DNA of 64,000 nucleotides from Hymenobacter setariae (GTDB lineage: Bacteria; Bacteroidota; Bacteroidia; Cytophagales; Hymenobacteraceae), in contig NZ_VMRJ01000004.1 in NCBI RefSeq assembly GCF_007713685.1, forward strand, positions 469,700 through 533,699, written 5' to 3'. The notes beneath the pieces were generated by a model. That model ran no database searches and was not told the DNA's origin. It saw only the letters and a list, made by a program, of their open reading frames with translations. The position numbers and the translations under genes are program-made. Shown piece by piece: positions 50,286-58,656 of this stretch. The first letter of the stretch is position 1. The number at the start of each line of letters is the position of its first letter.

Positions 50286-51743
50286 ATGTCGCTCACGCTC
50301 GCCCACGCCACCACCACTCCGGCCCAGGCCACCCAGGTGTTTGTGCTTCCCCTAGGTACCACGGCCCTGCCCGCGCCCGCTGCTACCGACCTGCCCGCCG
50401 AGGCCCGCGCCTACGTCGATGGCGCCCTGGCCGCCGGCCAGAAGTTTGTTGTGCTCAACCACTTTTCGCACCAGCACTACTTTGTGGTGCTCGAAGAAAA
50501 GCGCTCGGCCGACCTCACCTTAGAAGCCCTGCGCCAAGCCGGCCACCAGCTGTACGCCGCGCTGAAAAAAGAAAAAACCGCCGAGGTTTTTATTCAAAAC
50601 CTGACCTCAACTACCGACGCTGCCCGCACGCTGGCTGAGGGCTTATTTCTATCGGCCTACCAGTTTGCCGGCTACAAGACCGATGAGAAGTCGCGCGAGG
50701 CCGCGCCCCTTACTACCATCACCTTGGTCGGGGAGGCCGCTACTGAAGCTCAAGTTAAGGAGCTGCAAAACCTACTCGAAGGTGTCGTTTTTGCCCGCGA
50801 CCTCGTCAATGCGCCGCTCAATAAGCTCAATGCCCAGCAGCTGGCCGAGCGCCTCGCCGAGGCCGGCGACGCGGCTGGCTACACCACCGACATTCTCGAC
50901 CTCGCCAAAATCGAAAGCCTGCGCATGGGCGGTCTACTCGCCGTTAACCTAGGTTCGCCTGAGCCGCCCACCTTCAGCATCTTGGAGTGGAAGCCCGAAG
51001 GTGCTAAAAATGAGCGCCCCTACGTGCTGGTGGGCAAAGGTGTAGTGTACGACACCGGTGGCCTCAGCCTCAAGCCTACGCCCAACAGCATGGACATGAT
51101 GAAGTGCGACATGGCCGGCGGCGCAGCCGTGGGCGGCACACTTTACGCCTTGGCTAAGAACAACGTACCGCTGCACGTCATCGGCTTGGTACCAGCCACC
51201 GACAACCGCCCCGGCGGCCTCGCCTATGTACCCGGCGATGTGCTCACCATGTTCTCGGGCCTCACCGTGGAAGTCAAAAACACCGACGCCGAAGGTCGCC
51301 TGCTCTTGGCCGACGCCCTGAGCTTTGCGAAGAAATACAATCCCGAGTTGGTCATCGACCTAGCTACCCTTACCGGTGCCGCCGTGCGGGCCGTGGGCAC
51401 CGAGGCCGCCGCCGTGATGGGTACTGCTGAGGCTGACACCACTGCGCAGCTGCTAGCCGCCGCCCACCGCGTGCACGAACGCCTCGTCGAGTTTCCGCTC
51501 TGGGACGACTACGCCGACCACATGAAGTCGGACATCGCCGACCTCTCCAACCTAGGCAAGGGTGATGCCGGCCACATTTCGGCCGCCAAGTTCTTAGAAC
51601 GCTTCATCGAAGGCACGCCTTGGCTGCACCTCGACATTGCCGGCCCTGCCTTCCTCACCGCCCCCGACTCGTATCGTGGCAAGGGCGGCACTGGCATGGG
51701 CGTGCGCTTATTATATGAATTCCTGACCAAGCAATTGGCGTAA
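50286..51743 (+). CDS. pepA: Leucyl aminopeptidase (M17)
   Basis: A 485-residue cytosolic manganese- or zinc-dependent aminopeptidase. The di-metal site motifs are all visible: VGKGVVYDTGGLSLKPTPN, MDMMKCDMAGGAA (Asp, Lys) and KNTDAEGRLLLADAL (Asp, Glu, Arg). It degrades peptides from the N-terminus and may also bind DNA in some bacteria. Start chosen at the ATG at 50286, as the 19 codons before it are not family-like. A 12-bp terminator hairpin follows. Confidence 0.95.
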   Translation: MSLTLAHATTTPAQATQVFVLPLGTTALPAPAATDLPAEARAYVDGALAAGQKFVVLNHFSHQHYFVVLEEKRSADLTLEALRQAGHQLYAALKKEKTAEVFIQNLTSTTDAARTLAEGLFLSAYQFAGYKTDEKSREAAPLTTITLVGEAATEAQVKELQNLLEGVVFARDLVNAPLNKLNAQQLAERLAEAGDAAGYTTDILDLAKIESLRMGGLLAVNLGSPEPPTFSILEWKPEGAKNERPYVLVGKGVVYDTGGLSLKPTPNSMDMMKCDMAGGAAVGGTLYALAKNNVPLHVIGLVPATDNRPGGLAYVPGDVLTMFSGLTVEVKNTDAEGRLLLADALSFAKKYNPELVIDLATLTGAAVRAVGTEAAAVMGTAEADTTAQLLAAAHRVHERLVEFPLWDDYADHMKSDIADLSNLGKGDAGHISAAKFLERFIEGTPWLHLDIAGPAFLTAPDSYRGKGGTGMGVRLLYEFLTKQLA

Positions 51744-51748
51744 GTAAC

Positions 51749-51789
51749 AACGGGTATCGCACTGCACTACACGCTGCGCGATACCCGTT
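51749..51789. terminator. Terminator of pepA
   Basis: Perfect 12-bp arms (51749-51760, 51778-51789) AACGGGTATCGC with a 17-base loop, six bases after the pepA stop codon. Confidence 0.75.
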
Positions 51790-51864
51790 CGTTGGCGGCT
51801 GAAAACAATATCGCTGCTCGCAACGCCGGCTAGGCACAGGTCCACGCCTCTACCCTCTTCTCTA

Positions 51865-53013
51865 ATGGCTGACTTCCTCGTCATCGGGGCCGGCATTGGC
51901 GGCCTAGCTACCGCGCAGGCGCTGCTGCGGCTAGGCCACCAAGTGCGCGTGTACGAGGCCGCCGCTGAGCTCCGCGAAATCGGGGCCGGAGTAGTTCTGG
52001 GGGCCAATGCCACGCGGGCACTCGACGAGCTAGGCCTGCACGCGGCCGTGCGGCCGGTGGGTACGCCTCTCACCACCGTGCGCCTGCTTAGCGAGCACGG
52101 CCGGATACTCAATCGGGCCAATACGTTGCCCTTCACCGAGCGGCTGGGCTACGATAACCTAGGGGTGCTGCGGGCCGATTTGCAGCACGCGCTGCTGCGG
52201 GCGCTGCCGCCTAGTGTGATGCACCTAGGGCGTCGATTGGCGCGCTTCGAGCAGACTGATACCCACGTCACGGCATTTTTTGAAAACGGCGAGCAGGCTA
52301 CGGCTGAGGCGCTGATAGCAGCCGATGGCATTCGCTCGCGGGTGCGCCGGCAACTATTGCCAACCAGCCAGCCACGCTATGCTGGCTACACCTGCTGGCG
52401 CGCAGTGGTTCAGGCCGATATCGCCGACCTGCCCACTACCGGCTCCAGCGAAACCTGGGGCCGTGCCGGACGCTTTGGGCTAGTACCAGTGGCTAATAAT
52501 CGCGTTTACTGGTTTGCTTGCCTCAACAGCTCCGTCCCGAACAACCCGACTTTTCAGGCTTACCGAGTAGCCGACTTACAACGTCATTTTGCCGGTTTCC
52601 ACGCGCCCATTCCGCAGGTGCTGGCTGCTACTACCGATGCCAATTTGCTTTGGGGCGACCTCTTCGACCTCGTCCCACTAGCCAGTCTGGCGTTTGGCCG
52701 GGTGCTGCTGTTAGGCGATGCTGGGCACGCCACCACGCCCAACCTAGGGCAGGGCGCCGGTATGGCTGTTGAAGATGCGGCCGTGCTGGCGCGCTGCATA
52801 AGCAATGCAGCAGCCGACTTGCCCACTGCGTTCAAGGCCTTCGACCAGCAGCGTCGGCCTCGTACCCGCCGCATCGTGCAACAGTCGCGGCAATTAGGAC
52901 AGCTGGCACAGTTTACCCCGGCTTGGCTAGCTCCATTGCGCAACGCGGTTCTGGCCGCTGTACCCGACTGGCTCACGGCCCGTCAGATAGCCTGGCTTTA
53001 CCAAGAGTTGTAA
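51865..53013 (+). CDS. FAD-dependent monooxygenase (salicylate-hydroxylase-like)
   Basis: A 382-residue class A flavoprotein monooxygenase. FAD-binding signatures are complete: VIGAGIGGLATAQALLRLGH (GxGxxG) at residues 6-25, the DG-type motif LIAADGIRSRVRRQL, and GDAGHATTPNLGQGAGMAVEDA near residue 290. The end resembles UbiH/salicylate hydroxylase-type enzymes. Substrate unknown; members also include zeaxanthin epoxidase-like and tetracycline-modifying enzymes. No clear operon partner: pepA ends upstream with a terminator and pdxA starts 113 bp downstream. Confidence 0.9.
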   Translation: MADFLVIGAGIGGLATAQALLRLGHQVRVYEAAAELREIGAGVVLGANATRALDELGLHAAVRPVGTPLTTVRLLSEHGRILNRANTLPFTERLGYDNLGVLRADLQHALLRALPPSVMHLGRRLARFEQTDTHVTAFFENGEQATAEALIAADGIRSRVRRQLLPTSQPRYAGYTCWRAVVQADIADLPTTGSSETWGRAGRFGLVPVANNRVYWFACLNSSVPNNPTFQAYRVADLQRHFAGFHAPIPQVLAATTDANLLWGDLFDLVPLASLAFGRVLLLGDAGHATTPNLGQGAGMAVEDAAVLARCISNAAADLPTAFKAFDQQRRPRTRRIVQQSRQLGQLAQFTPAWLAPLRNAVLAAVPDWLTARQIAWLYQEL

Positions 53014-53068
53014 GCGCCTGACTACTTACTCCAAGTATACTACCCTAAGCTACCCGCACAAGCGGCGC

Positions 53069-53076
53069 TACTTTTG
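53069..53076 (+). promoter_or_regulatory. Candidate -7 box (TACTTTTG) for pdxA
   Basis: TACTTTTG fits TAnnTTTG, 50 bp upstream of the pdxA start codon. The -33 region lacks an obvious TTG. Confidence 0.4.
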
Positions 53077-53126
53077 AGCACTAATTAGCGGCCCACCGCG
53101 CCAGCTACCCCGGTGCCTTCCCGACC

Positions 53127-54179
53127 ATGAGCCTTCCTCCCGCAAAAAATACACTACCTCGCCTCGGCTTTTCCGTGGGCGACCTCGCCGGCATCGGCCC
53201 CGAGGTTATTTATAAAACCCTGCGCGACGAGCGCCTACTCCAGCAGTGCACCCCAGTGGTGTACGGCACGGCAACCGCGCTTTTCGATGAATTTCCGGTT
53301 GAGCAAGGTGCCGAGCCGCTCACTTTTCGGCAACTACGCAATGCGGCCGACATTGCCCCCGGCCGCCTCAACGCCGTCACGTGCTGGGATGAGGATTTTC
53401 ACCTCACCCCTGGCCAGCCCTCGCCCGCTAGCGGCCAGGCCGCCCGCGAAAGCCTCCTCGCCGCCAGCCGCGACCTAAAAGCTGGCTTGCTCGATGCCAT
53501 CGTAACGGCCCCCATCAGCAAGGAAAACACCCAGTCCGACGACTTCCGCTATCCCGGCCACACCGAGTTCCTGGCCAGCTACTTTGGCGCCGCTGACAGC
53601 CTCATGTTTTTGGTTGATGAGGAAAAGGACCTACGCATCGCCACTGCCACTGGCCACCTGCCGCTCAAAGACGTGTCGACGCGCCTGACGGGCGACCTGC
53701 TGCGCACCAAAATTCGCCTGCTGCTACGGTCATTGCAGCACGACTTTGGTATTCAGAAACCCAAGGTGGCCGTGCTCGGCCTCAACCCCCACGCGGGCGA
53801 AAATGGCCTCCTAGGACGCGAAGAAAACGACGTGATAGCGCCCGTTATCCGGCAGTTTGAGCACGATGGCCACCTTGTTTTTGGCCCCTACCCTGCCGAT
53901 GGCTACTTCGGTACCGGGCAGTTTCGGCAGTTCGATGCCACCCTTTCTATCTATCACGACCAGGGGCTTATCCCCTTCAAGCTCATGGCTTTCGAGCGTG
54001 GTGTTAACTTCACGGCAGGCCTGCCCGTAGTGCGCACCTCGCCCGACCATGGTACGGCCTACGGCCTAGCGGGCAAGTTTGCAGCCGATGCTTCCTCCTT
54101 CCGGGCGGCCGTGTACTTGGCTTGCGATGTAGTGCGCGCCCGGCAGTTCGGCGCTGTCGACCCACGCTCGGTACGCTAG
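53127..54179 (+). CDS. pdxA: 4-hydroxythreonine-4-phosphate dehydrogenase
   Basis: A 350-residue PdxA. It oxidises 4-phospho-hydroxythreonine in the de novo pyridoxal-phosphate pathway, with PdxJ. Landmarks: VGDLAGIGPEVIYKTL at the N-terminus, TAPISKE, GHTEFLASYF, LNPHAGENGLLG (metal site His) and IYHDQGLIPFKL. In Bacteroidetes it often lies with DUF177-rpmF and plsX, and it does so here. The start ATG at 53127 is preceded by a -7 box. Confidence 0.95.
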   Translation: MSLPPAKNTLPRLGFSVGDLAGIGPEVIYKTLRDERLLQQCTPVVYGTATALFDEFPVEQGAEPLTFRQLRNAADIAPGRLNAVTCWDEDFHLTPGQPSPASGQAARESLLAASRDLKAGLLDAIVTAPISKENTQSDDFRYPGHTEFLASYFGAADSLMFLVDEEKDLRIATATGHLPLKDVSTRLTGDLLRTKIRLLLRSLQHDFGIQKPKVAVLGLNPHAGENGLLGREENDVIAPVIRQFEHDGHLVFGPYPADGYFGTGQFRQFDATLSIYHDQGLIPFKLMAFERGVNFTAGLPVVRTSPDHGTAYGLAGKFAADASSFRAAVYLACDVVRARQFGAVDPRSVR

Positions 54180-54233
54180 GGCTGCTTTTCGATTAAAAAC
54201 CGCCTGAGGCTGAAGCTATAGCCCTAGGTAGGC

Positions 54234-54264
54234 TTGATAAAGCCAACAAAAACCCGTACCTTTG
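54234..54264 (+). promoter_or_regulatory. Bacteroidetes-type promoter of the yceD-rpmF cluster
   Basis: TTG at 54234-54236 and TACCTTTG at 54257-54264, separated by 20 bases, match the -33/-7 consensus (TTG-N19-21-TAnnTTTG). The GTG start of the DUF177 gene follows 22 bases later. This is the clearest promoter in the window. Confidence 0.7.
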
Positions 54265-54286
54265 CCCCCCGTTAATTCGGCTAACT

Positions 54287-54826
54287 GTGAAAAACGACCC
54301 CCAATTCGACCTGCCTATTGCTAGGCTTTCGCTTAAAACGCACCACTTTGCGTTTGAGCTCGGGCGTGCTTTTTTCGAGCAGTTCGACCCCAAAGGCGAG
54401 TTTATTGCCGATGGCAATCTGCATGCTGACGTGACGCTCCATAAAACCGAGCGCCTCATCACTATCGACTCGCACATCACGGGTACGGTACGCCTCACCT
54501 GCGACCGGAGCCTCGATGAGTACGACCAGCCGCTCGACATCGACAACCAACTGCTCGTGCGCTACGGCGACGAGCCGAAGGAGCTTGACGACGATGTGCT
54601 GCAAGTGACGCCCGACACGCTGACGCTCAATATTGCGCAGCACCTCTACGATTATATCGGCTTGGCTTTGCCGATGAAAAAGCTGCATCCACGCTTCCAA
54701 AACGAAGCCGATGACGACCCCGATTCCGAAACCAAGCTCATTTTCTCGACCCGGCCCGCCGACGAGAAGCCCGATGATGACGAGCCTATCGACCCCCGCT
54801 GGGCCGCTCTCAAAAACCTGAATTAG
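54287..54826 (+). CDS. DUF177 (YceD-type) protein
   Basis: A 179-residue DUF177 protein with the usual acidic character and GTG start. The family is linked by position with rpmF in most bacteria and in plants and E. coli takes part in 23S rRNA processing. The segment TVRLTCDRSLDEYDQPLDI corresponds to the conserved C-R-x-L-x-x-x-x-x-x-L region. The C-terminus ends DPRWAALKNLN, as is common. It is the first gene of the cluster and is followed 56 bp later by rpmF. Confidence 0.88.
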   Translation: MKNDPQFDLPIARLSLKTHHFAFELGRAFFEQFDPKGEFIADGNLHADVTLHKTERLITIDSHITGTVRLTCDRSLDEYDQPLDIDNQLLVRYGDEPKELDDDVLQVTPDTLTLNIAQHLYDYIGLALPMKKLHPRFQNEADDDPDSETKLIFSTRPADEKPDDDEPIDPRWAALKNLN

Positions 54827-54882
54827 GACCCTGTGCTAATTCATCATTCCTAATTCTTAACTCTTAATTTTCTTCCAAGACC

Positions 54883-55116
54883 ATGGCACATCCTAAGCGC
54901 CGGACCTCCACAGCTACCCGCGACAAACGCCGTAGCCACCACAAGCTGACCCCCAAAGCCGTGACCATCTGCCCCAACACGGGTGAGTTGCACCTGCGTC
55001 ACAAGGCTTATGTAGTAGATGGTGATTTGTACCACAATGGCCAGCTGGCTATCAAAAACTACACCTCGGTAGCAGCTCCGGCCGCCGCTGGCGACACGGG
55101 TTCGGACGAAGAATAG
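54883..55116 (+). CDS. rpmF: 50S ribosomal protein L32
   Basis: A 77-residue L32 with the N-terminal motif AHPKRRTSTATRDKRRSHHK and the following NTGELHLRHKAY. Most L32 proteins have four Cys zinc ligands; here only one Cys is present (ICPNTG), so this is the zinc-free type. A short Ala/Gly/Asp-rich C-terminal extension follows. Position after the DUF177 gene is classical. A 13-bp hairpin follows the stop codon, so plsX may have its own promoter. Confidence 0.95.
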   Translation: MAHPKRRTSTATRDKRRSHHKLTPKAVTICPNTGELHLRHKAYVVDGDLYHNGQLAIKNYTSVAAPAAAGDTGSDEE

Positions 55117-55145
55117 CCGAAAGCGTTGTTATTTCGCGGTACCAT

Positions 55146-55185
55146 CGGGCCGGACTGCTCTAGTTAAGCTTGGCAGTCCGGCCCG
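55146..55185 (+). terminator. Terminator after rpmF
   Basis: Perfect 13-bp arms (55146-55158, 55173-55185) CGGGCCGGACTGC, then TTTGGTTT. It partly separates rpmF from plsX. Confidence 0.75.
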
Positions 55186-55238
55186 GTTTGGTTTCGCACG
55201 TTGCGCTCTCTGGCTGATTCTTTCCTATTCCCGCGTTC

Positions 55239-56180
55239 ATGAAAATTGCCCTCGACGCTATGGGCGGCGACTTTGCCCCCCAGGCTGCCGTGGCTGGTGC
55301 CGTGCTGGCTGCCCAGCGCCTAGCCGGCAAAGCCCAGGTGGTACTCATCGGCACCGAAGCCGAGGTACGGCCACTTCTCCAACAGTATGGCCCCGCTGCG
55401 GCTGCGCTAGAGCTCGTCTTTTCGACCCAGGTCATTGAAATGGGCGAGCATCCAGCCAAAGCTTTCCAGCAAAAGCAGGATAGCAGCATTGCTGTAGGCT
55501 ATCGCATGCTGCACAGTGGCGAAATAGATGCCTTCTGCTCGGCTGGCAACACTGGCGCTATGCTAGTAGGCGCCATGTTTACGGTGCGGCCGGTGGCAGG
55601 CGTACTGCGCCCTGCCATTGCCAACTTTGTGCCCAAGCTGGCCGGTGGCTACGGTATTTTGGTAGATGCGGGCGCTAACGCCGATTGCAAACCCGAAATG
55701 CTCGAGCAGTTTGGTGAGTTGGGCTCTCTCTACGCCCAGTACGTGCTCGGCATTGCCCGCCCCAAGGTGGGCCTGATGAGCCTAGGTGAGGAAGAGGGCA
55801 AGGGCTCGGCCGTGACCCAGGCAGCTCACCAACTCTTCAAGGTGAACCCCCATGTGCACTTCATTGGCAATATTGAGGGCCGCGACTTGTTCAATGACAA
55901 AGCCGACGTCATCGTGTGCGATGGCTTTGTGGGCAACGTGATGCTGAAAATGGCTGAGTCGATGTACGACATCATGGTGCAGCGCAACCTAAACGACGAG
56001 TTTTTTGAGAAAGTAAACTACGAAACCATCGGGGGCTCGCCCATTTTGGGTATCAACGATAACGCGATTATTGGCCACGGGGTAAGTACGCCGCTGGCTA
56101 TTTGTAACATGCTGATGCAGGGCTACCAAATGGCCCATTCGGGCATCGTGGACCAAATCAAAGACTCTTTCAAATCCTAA
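55239..56180 (+). CDS. plsX: Phosphate acyltransferase PlsX
   Basis: A 313-residue PlsX, which converts acyl-ACP to acyl-phosphate, the acyl donor for PlsY in phospholipid synthesis. Typical stretches are KIALDAMGGDFAPQAAVAGA, SSIAVGYRMLHSGEIDAFCS, SAGNTGAMLVGAMF and FVGNVMLKMAESM. It acts at the membrane surface. It is followed 57 bp later by fabH, with a terminator in between. Confidence 0.96.
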   Translation: MKIALDAMGGDFAPQAAVAGAVLAAQRLAGKAQVVLIGTEAEVRPLLQQYGPAAAALELVFSTQVIEMGEHPAKAFQQKQDSSIAVGYRMLHSGEIDAFCSAGNTGAMLVGAMFTVRPVAGVLRPAIANFVPKLAGGYGILVDAGANADCKPEMLEQFGELGSLYAQYVLGIARPKVGLMSLGEEEGKGSAVTQAAHQLFKVNPHVHFIGNIEGRDLFNDKADVIVCDGFVGNVMLKMAESMYDIMVQRNLNDEFFEKVNYETIGGSPILGINDNAIIGHGVSTPLAICNMLMQGYQMAHSGIVDQIKDSFKS

Positions 56181-56184
56181 CTCG

Positions 56185-56212
56185 AAAAAGCCGGGCCTAG
56201 GGCCGGCTTTTT
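56185..56212 (+). terminator. Terminator between plsX and fabH
   Basis: Ten-bp arms (56185-56194, 56203-56212) AAAAAGCCGG with an eight-base loop containing CCTAGG, followed by a short T-run. A CACCTTTG box (56225-56232, one base off the -7 consensus) lies immediately before the fabH start. Confidence 0.8.
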
Positions 56213-56237
56213 GCGTTTGGGCCGCACCTTTGCGCTC

Positions 56238-57230
56238 ATGAAGATTACCGCCGCCATTACCGGAGTCGGAGGCTACGTGCCCGACTACGTGCTCACCAAC
56301 CAGGAGCTGGAGCAACTGGTCGATACTACTGACGAATGGATTACGACGCGCACCGGCATTAAGGAGCGCCGCATTTTGAAGGGTAAAGACCAGGGTAGTT
56401 CGGTGATGGGCATTAAAGCAGTGCAGCAGCTGCTTGAGAAGACCAATACTCGCCCCGAAGAGGTAGACCTGCTCATCTGCGCCACCGTGACGCCCGATGT
56501 GCTATTTCCGGCCACGGCCAATATCATTTCTAATGGCTGCGGCATCACGAAGGCGTTCAGCTATGATATGAATGCGGCGTGTTCTAGCTTCCTGTTTGCG
56601 CTTACCACCGGGGCCCAGTTTATCCAGAGTGGCCTCTATAAGAAAGTGGTTATTGTAGGCGCCGATAAGATGTCGGCCATCGTGGATTATACTGACCGCT
56701 CCAACTGCATCATTTTTGGCGACGGTGCGGCGGCTGTACTGCTAGAGCCCAACCTAGAAGGCTACGGTGTGCTCGACCAAGTGCTATGCACTGACGGCAG
56801 CGGCGAGCAGTTTTTGCATCAGAAAGCTGGTGGCAGTCGCCGCCCGCCTACGGCCGAGACCATCGCCAACCGCGAGCACTTTATCTACCAAGAAGGTGCT
56901 ACGGTCTTCAAGTTTGCCGTTAAGAACATGGCTGATGTCGCCGCCCAAGTAATGGCTCGTCAGCACCTTAGCCACGACGACATTGCCTGGCTGGTGCCTC
57001 ACCAAGCCAATAAGCGCATCATCGACGCCACGGCCAACCGCATGGGAGTGGGCCCCGAAAAAGTAATGCTAAACATCCAGCGCTACGGTAACACGACCAG
57101 CGCTACTATTCCGCTGTGCTTGTGGGATTTTGAAAAGCAGCTTCACAAAGGCGACAATCTCATCTTGGCTGCCTTTGGGGGTGGCTTTACCTGGGGCGCG
57201 ATGCACGTGAAATGGGCGTATAATTCTTAA
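56238..57230 (+). CDS. fabH: 3-oxoacyl-ACP synthase III
   Basis: A 330-residue FabH, which condenses acyl-CoA with malonyl-ACP to start fatty-acid synthesis. The active-site residues are visible: Cys in DMNAACSSFLFAL, His in WLVPHQANKRIIDA and Asn in RYGNTTSATIP. The N-terminus has ITGVGGYVPDYVLTN and TRTGIKERR. Start at 56238 fits the family; the frame further upstream covers the plsX terminator. The gene product supplies substrates in the same pathway as AccB/AccC downstream. Confidence 0.96.
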   Translation: MKITAAITGVGGYVPDYVLTNQELEQLVDTTDEWITTRTGIKERRILKGKDQGSSVMGIKAVQQLLEKTNTRPEEVDLLICATVTPDVLFPATANIISNGCGITKAFSYDMNAACSSFLFALTTGAQFIQSGLYKKVVIVGADKMSAIVDYTDRSNCIIFGDGAAAVLLEPNLEGYGVLDQVLCTDGSGEQFLHQKAGGSRRPPTAETIANREHFIYQEGATVFKFAVKNMADVAAQVMARQHLSHDDIAWLVPHQANKRIIDATANRMGVGPEKVMLNIQRYGNTTSATIPLCLWDFEKQLHKGDNLILAAFGGGFTWGAMHVKWAYNS

Positions 57231-57307
57231 GTTAGGAGTTGGCATTTTTGCCACTAGAATTTATAGCTTCAACTCTTAACTCAATAACTTTTAACTCTTA
57301 ACCAAAC

Positions 57308-57871
57308 ATGGCATCCACCGCCGACTTTCGCAACGGGCTCGTGCTCAACTACAACAACGAGCTGCACGTTATCACTGATTTTCAGCACGTAAAACCTGGC
57401 AAAGGCCCTGCCTTCGTGCGCACCAAGATGCGCAACATCAAGACTGGCCGCACCATCGACAACACCTTCAACGCTGGGGTGAAGGTAGAAACAGCCCGCG
57501 TAGAGCAGCGCCCGCACCAGTTTCTATTTAAGGACGACTACGGCTACACGTTCATGAACAAGGATGACTTTGAGCAGGTAGTGCTGCCCGAAGCCATGGT
57601 ACCCTTTGCCGACCTCATGAAGGAAGGCCAGGACGTAACCATCCTATTTCATGCCGAAACCGAGCAGCCCCTCACTGCCGAACTGCCCACTACTGTAGAC
57701 CTAGTAGTAACTTACACCGAGCCTGGCTTGCGTGGCGATACCGCTACTAATACGCTGAAGCCAGCTACGGTAGAAACTGGTGCTCGCATTCAGGTGCCGC
57801 TGTTCATCGACCAAGACACCAAAATCCGCATCAAAACCAGCGATTACTCTTACGTAGAGCGCGTTAAGTAA
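57308..57871 (+). CDS. efp: Elongation factor P
   Basis: A 187-residue EF-P, which rescues ribosomes stalled at polyproline. The N-terminal KOW domain carries the modification loop PGKGPAF near residues 36-42, with a lysine at the tip as the likely modified or unmodified functional residue. Two OB domains follow (FADLMKEGQDVTILFH and RIQVPLFIDQDTKIRI). Position between fabH and accB is conserved in Bacteroidetes. A hairpin separates it from accB. Confidence 0.96.
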   Translation: MASTADFRNGLVLNYNNELHVITDFQHVKPGKGPAFVRTKMRNIKTGRTIDNTFNAGVKVETARVEQRPHQFLFKDDYGYTFMNKDDFEQVVLPEAMVPFADLMKEGQDVTILFHAETEQPLTAELPTTVDLVVTYTEPGLRGDTATNTLKPATVETGARIQVPLFIDQDTKIRIKTSDYSYVERVK

Positions 57872-57879
57872 CTTTTTTT

Positions 57880-57945
57880 AAGCTGTTGGCTTTTAGCTGC
57901 TGGCCGCAGAAAAGCTAGCAGCCAGCGGCTGATAGCTAACAGCTT
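57880..57945. repeat. AGCTGTTGGC-type inverted repeat between efp and accB
   Basis: Arms 57880-57904 and 57921-57945 pair over 25 bp with four mismatches. The motif AGCTAACAGC relates it to the hairpins at 33652 and 45411. Confidence 0.65.
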
Positions 57946-57951
57946 AGAAGT

Positions 57952-58482
57952 ATGTCGAAAGAATCCTCCAAAACCCCGCCGAAAAAAGACGCTGCCATGA
58001 AAGCCAAAGAACTCCAGGAACTACTTGACTTCATTGCCAAGTCGGGCCTCAATAAAGTAAATATTGAAACCGAGGAGTTTAAAATCTCGGTGCAGCGCGA
58101 GCCCTCTACCAAGCAGGTAGTGAGCATGAGCGCCGCGCCCGTGGCAGCACCCGCCCCAGCCCCCGCGGCTGCCCCAGCTGCGCTGGCCCCCACCCAAGCA
58201 GCCAGCACCCCAACTCCGGCTGCTAGCCCGGCTGCTCCGGCTGCCAACCACACACCACTCAAGTCGCCAATGATTGGCACTTTCTACCGCAGCAGCGGCC
58301 CCGACGCGCCTGCGTTTGTACAAGTGGGCGATACGGTGGAGAAAGGCCAGGTTATCTGTATCATTGAGGCGATGAAGCTGTTCAATGAAATTGAAGCTGA
58401 GCAAAGCGGCCGCATCGTGAAGGTGCTCGTGGAAAATGCGACGCCGGTAGAATACGACCAGCCGCTGTTCCTGATTGAGTAG
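57952..58482 (+). CDS. accB: Acetyl-CoA carboxylase biotin carboxyl carrier protein
   Basis: A 176-residue BCCP. The N-terminal AKELQELLDFIAKSGLNKV dimerisation helix is followed by a long Ala/Pro linker (about residues 58-100) and the biotinyl domain with the biotinylation site EAMKLFNEIEA near residue 140 and a thumb-like loop. It carries the biotin that is carboxylated by AccC and used to make malonyl-CoA. The start at 57952 adds a Lys/Ser-rich lead; an internal Met at residue 16 is also possible. accC follows after a 174-bp spacer containing a repeat hairpin. Confidence 0.95.
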   Translation: MSKESSKTPPKKDAAMKAKELQELLDFIAKSGLNKVNIETEEFKISVQREPSTKQVVSMSAAPVAAPAPAPAAAPAALAPTQAASTPTPAASPAAPAANHTPLKSPMIGTFYRSSGPDAPAFVQVGDTVEKGQVICIIEAMKLFNEIEAEQSGRIVKVLVENATPVEYDQPLFLIE

Positions 58483-58514
58483 TTTATCCGCTTAGTTATT
58501 TCGCTCATTTACTC

Positions 58515-58619
58515 GTCATCCTGAGCTTGCGAAGGACCTTATCACGCCAGTACAAGCCGTTGGATTGCCTAATCCTAACGACATTGCTGTGATAAAGTCC
58601 TTTGCAAGCTCAGGATGAC
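58515..58619. repeat. GTCATCCTGAGC-headed inverted repeat between accB and accC
   Basis: Arms 58515-58545 and 58589-58619 are 31-bp inverted copies with two mismatches and a 43-base loop. The head GTCATCCTGAGC matches the group seen at 32535, 34531 and 48406. It lies within the accB-accC operon spacer and may modulate accC expression. Confidence 0.8.
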
Positions 58620-58656
58620 AGGTTTTTTAGAGTAGTTGTTTTTGCTCAGCCCTCCC

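Noticed and set aside
57231..57307. AACTCTTAAC-type AT-rich repeats between fabH and efp
   Set aside because: Similar short A/T tracts occur in many Bacteroidetes spacers (also 54827-54882); too simple to call an element.
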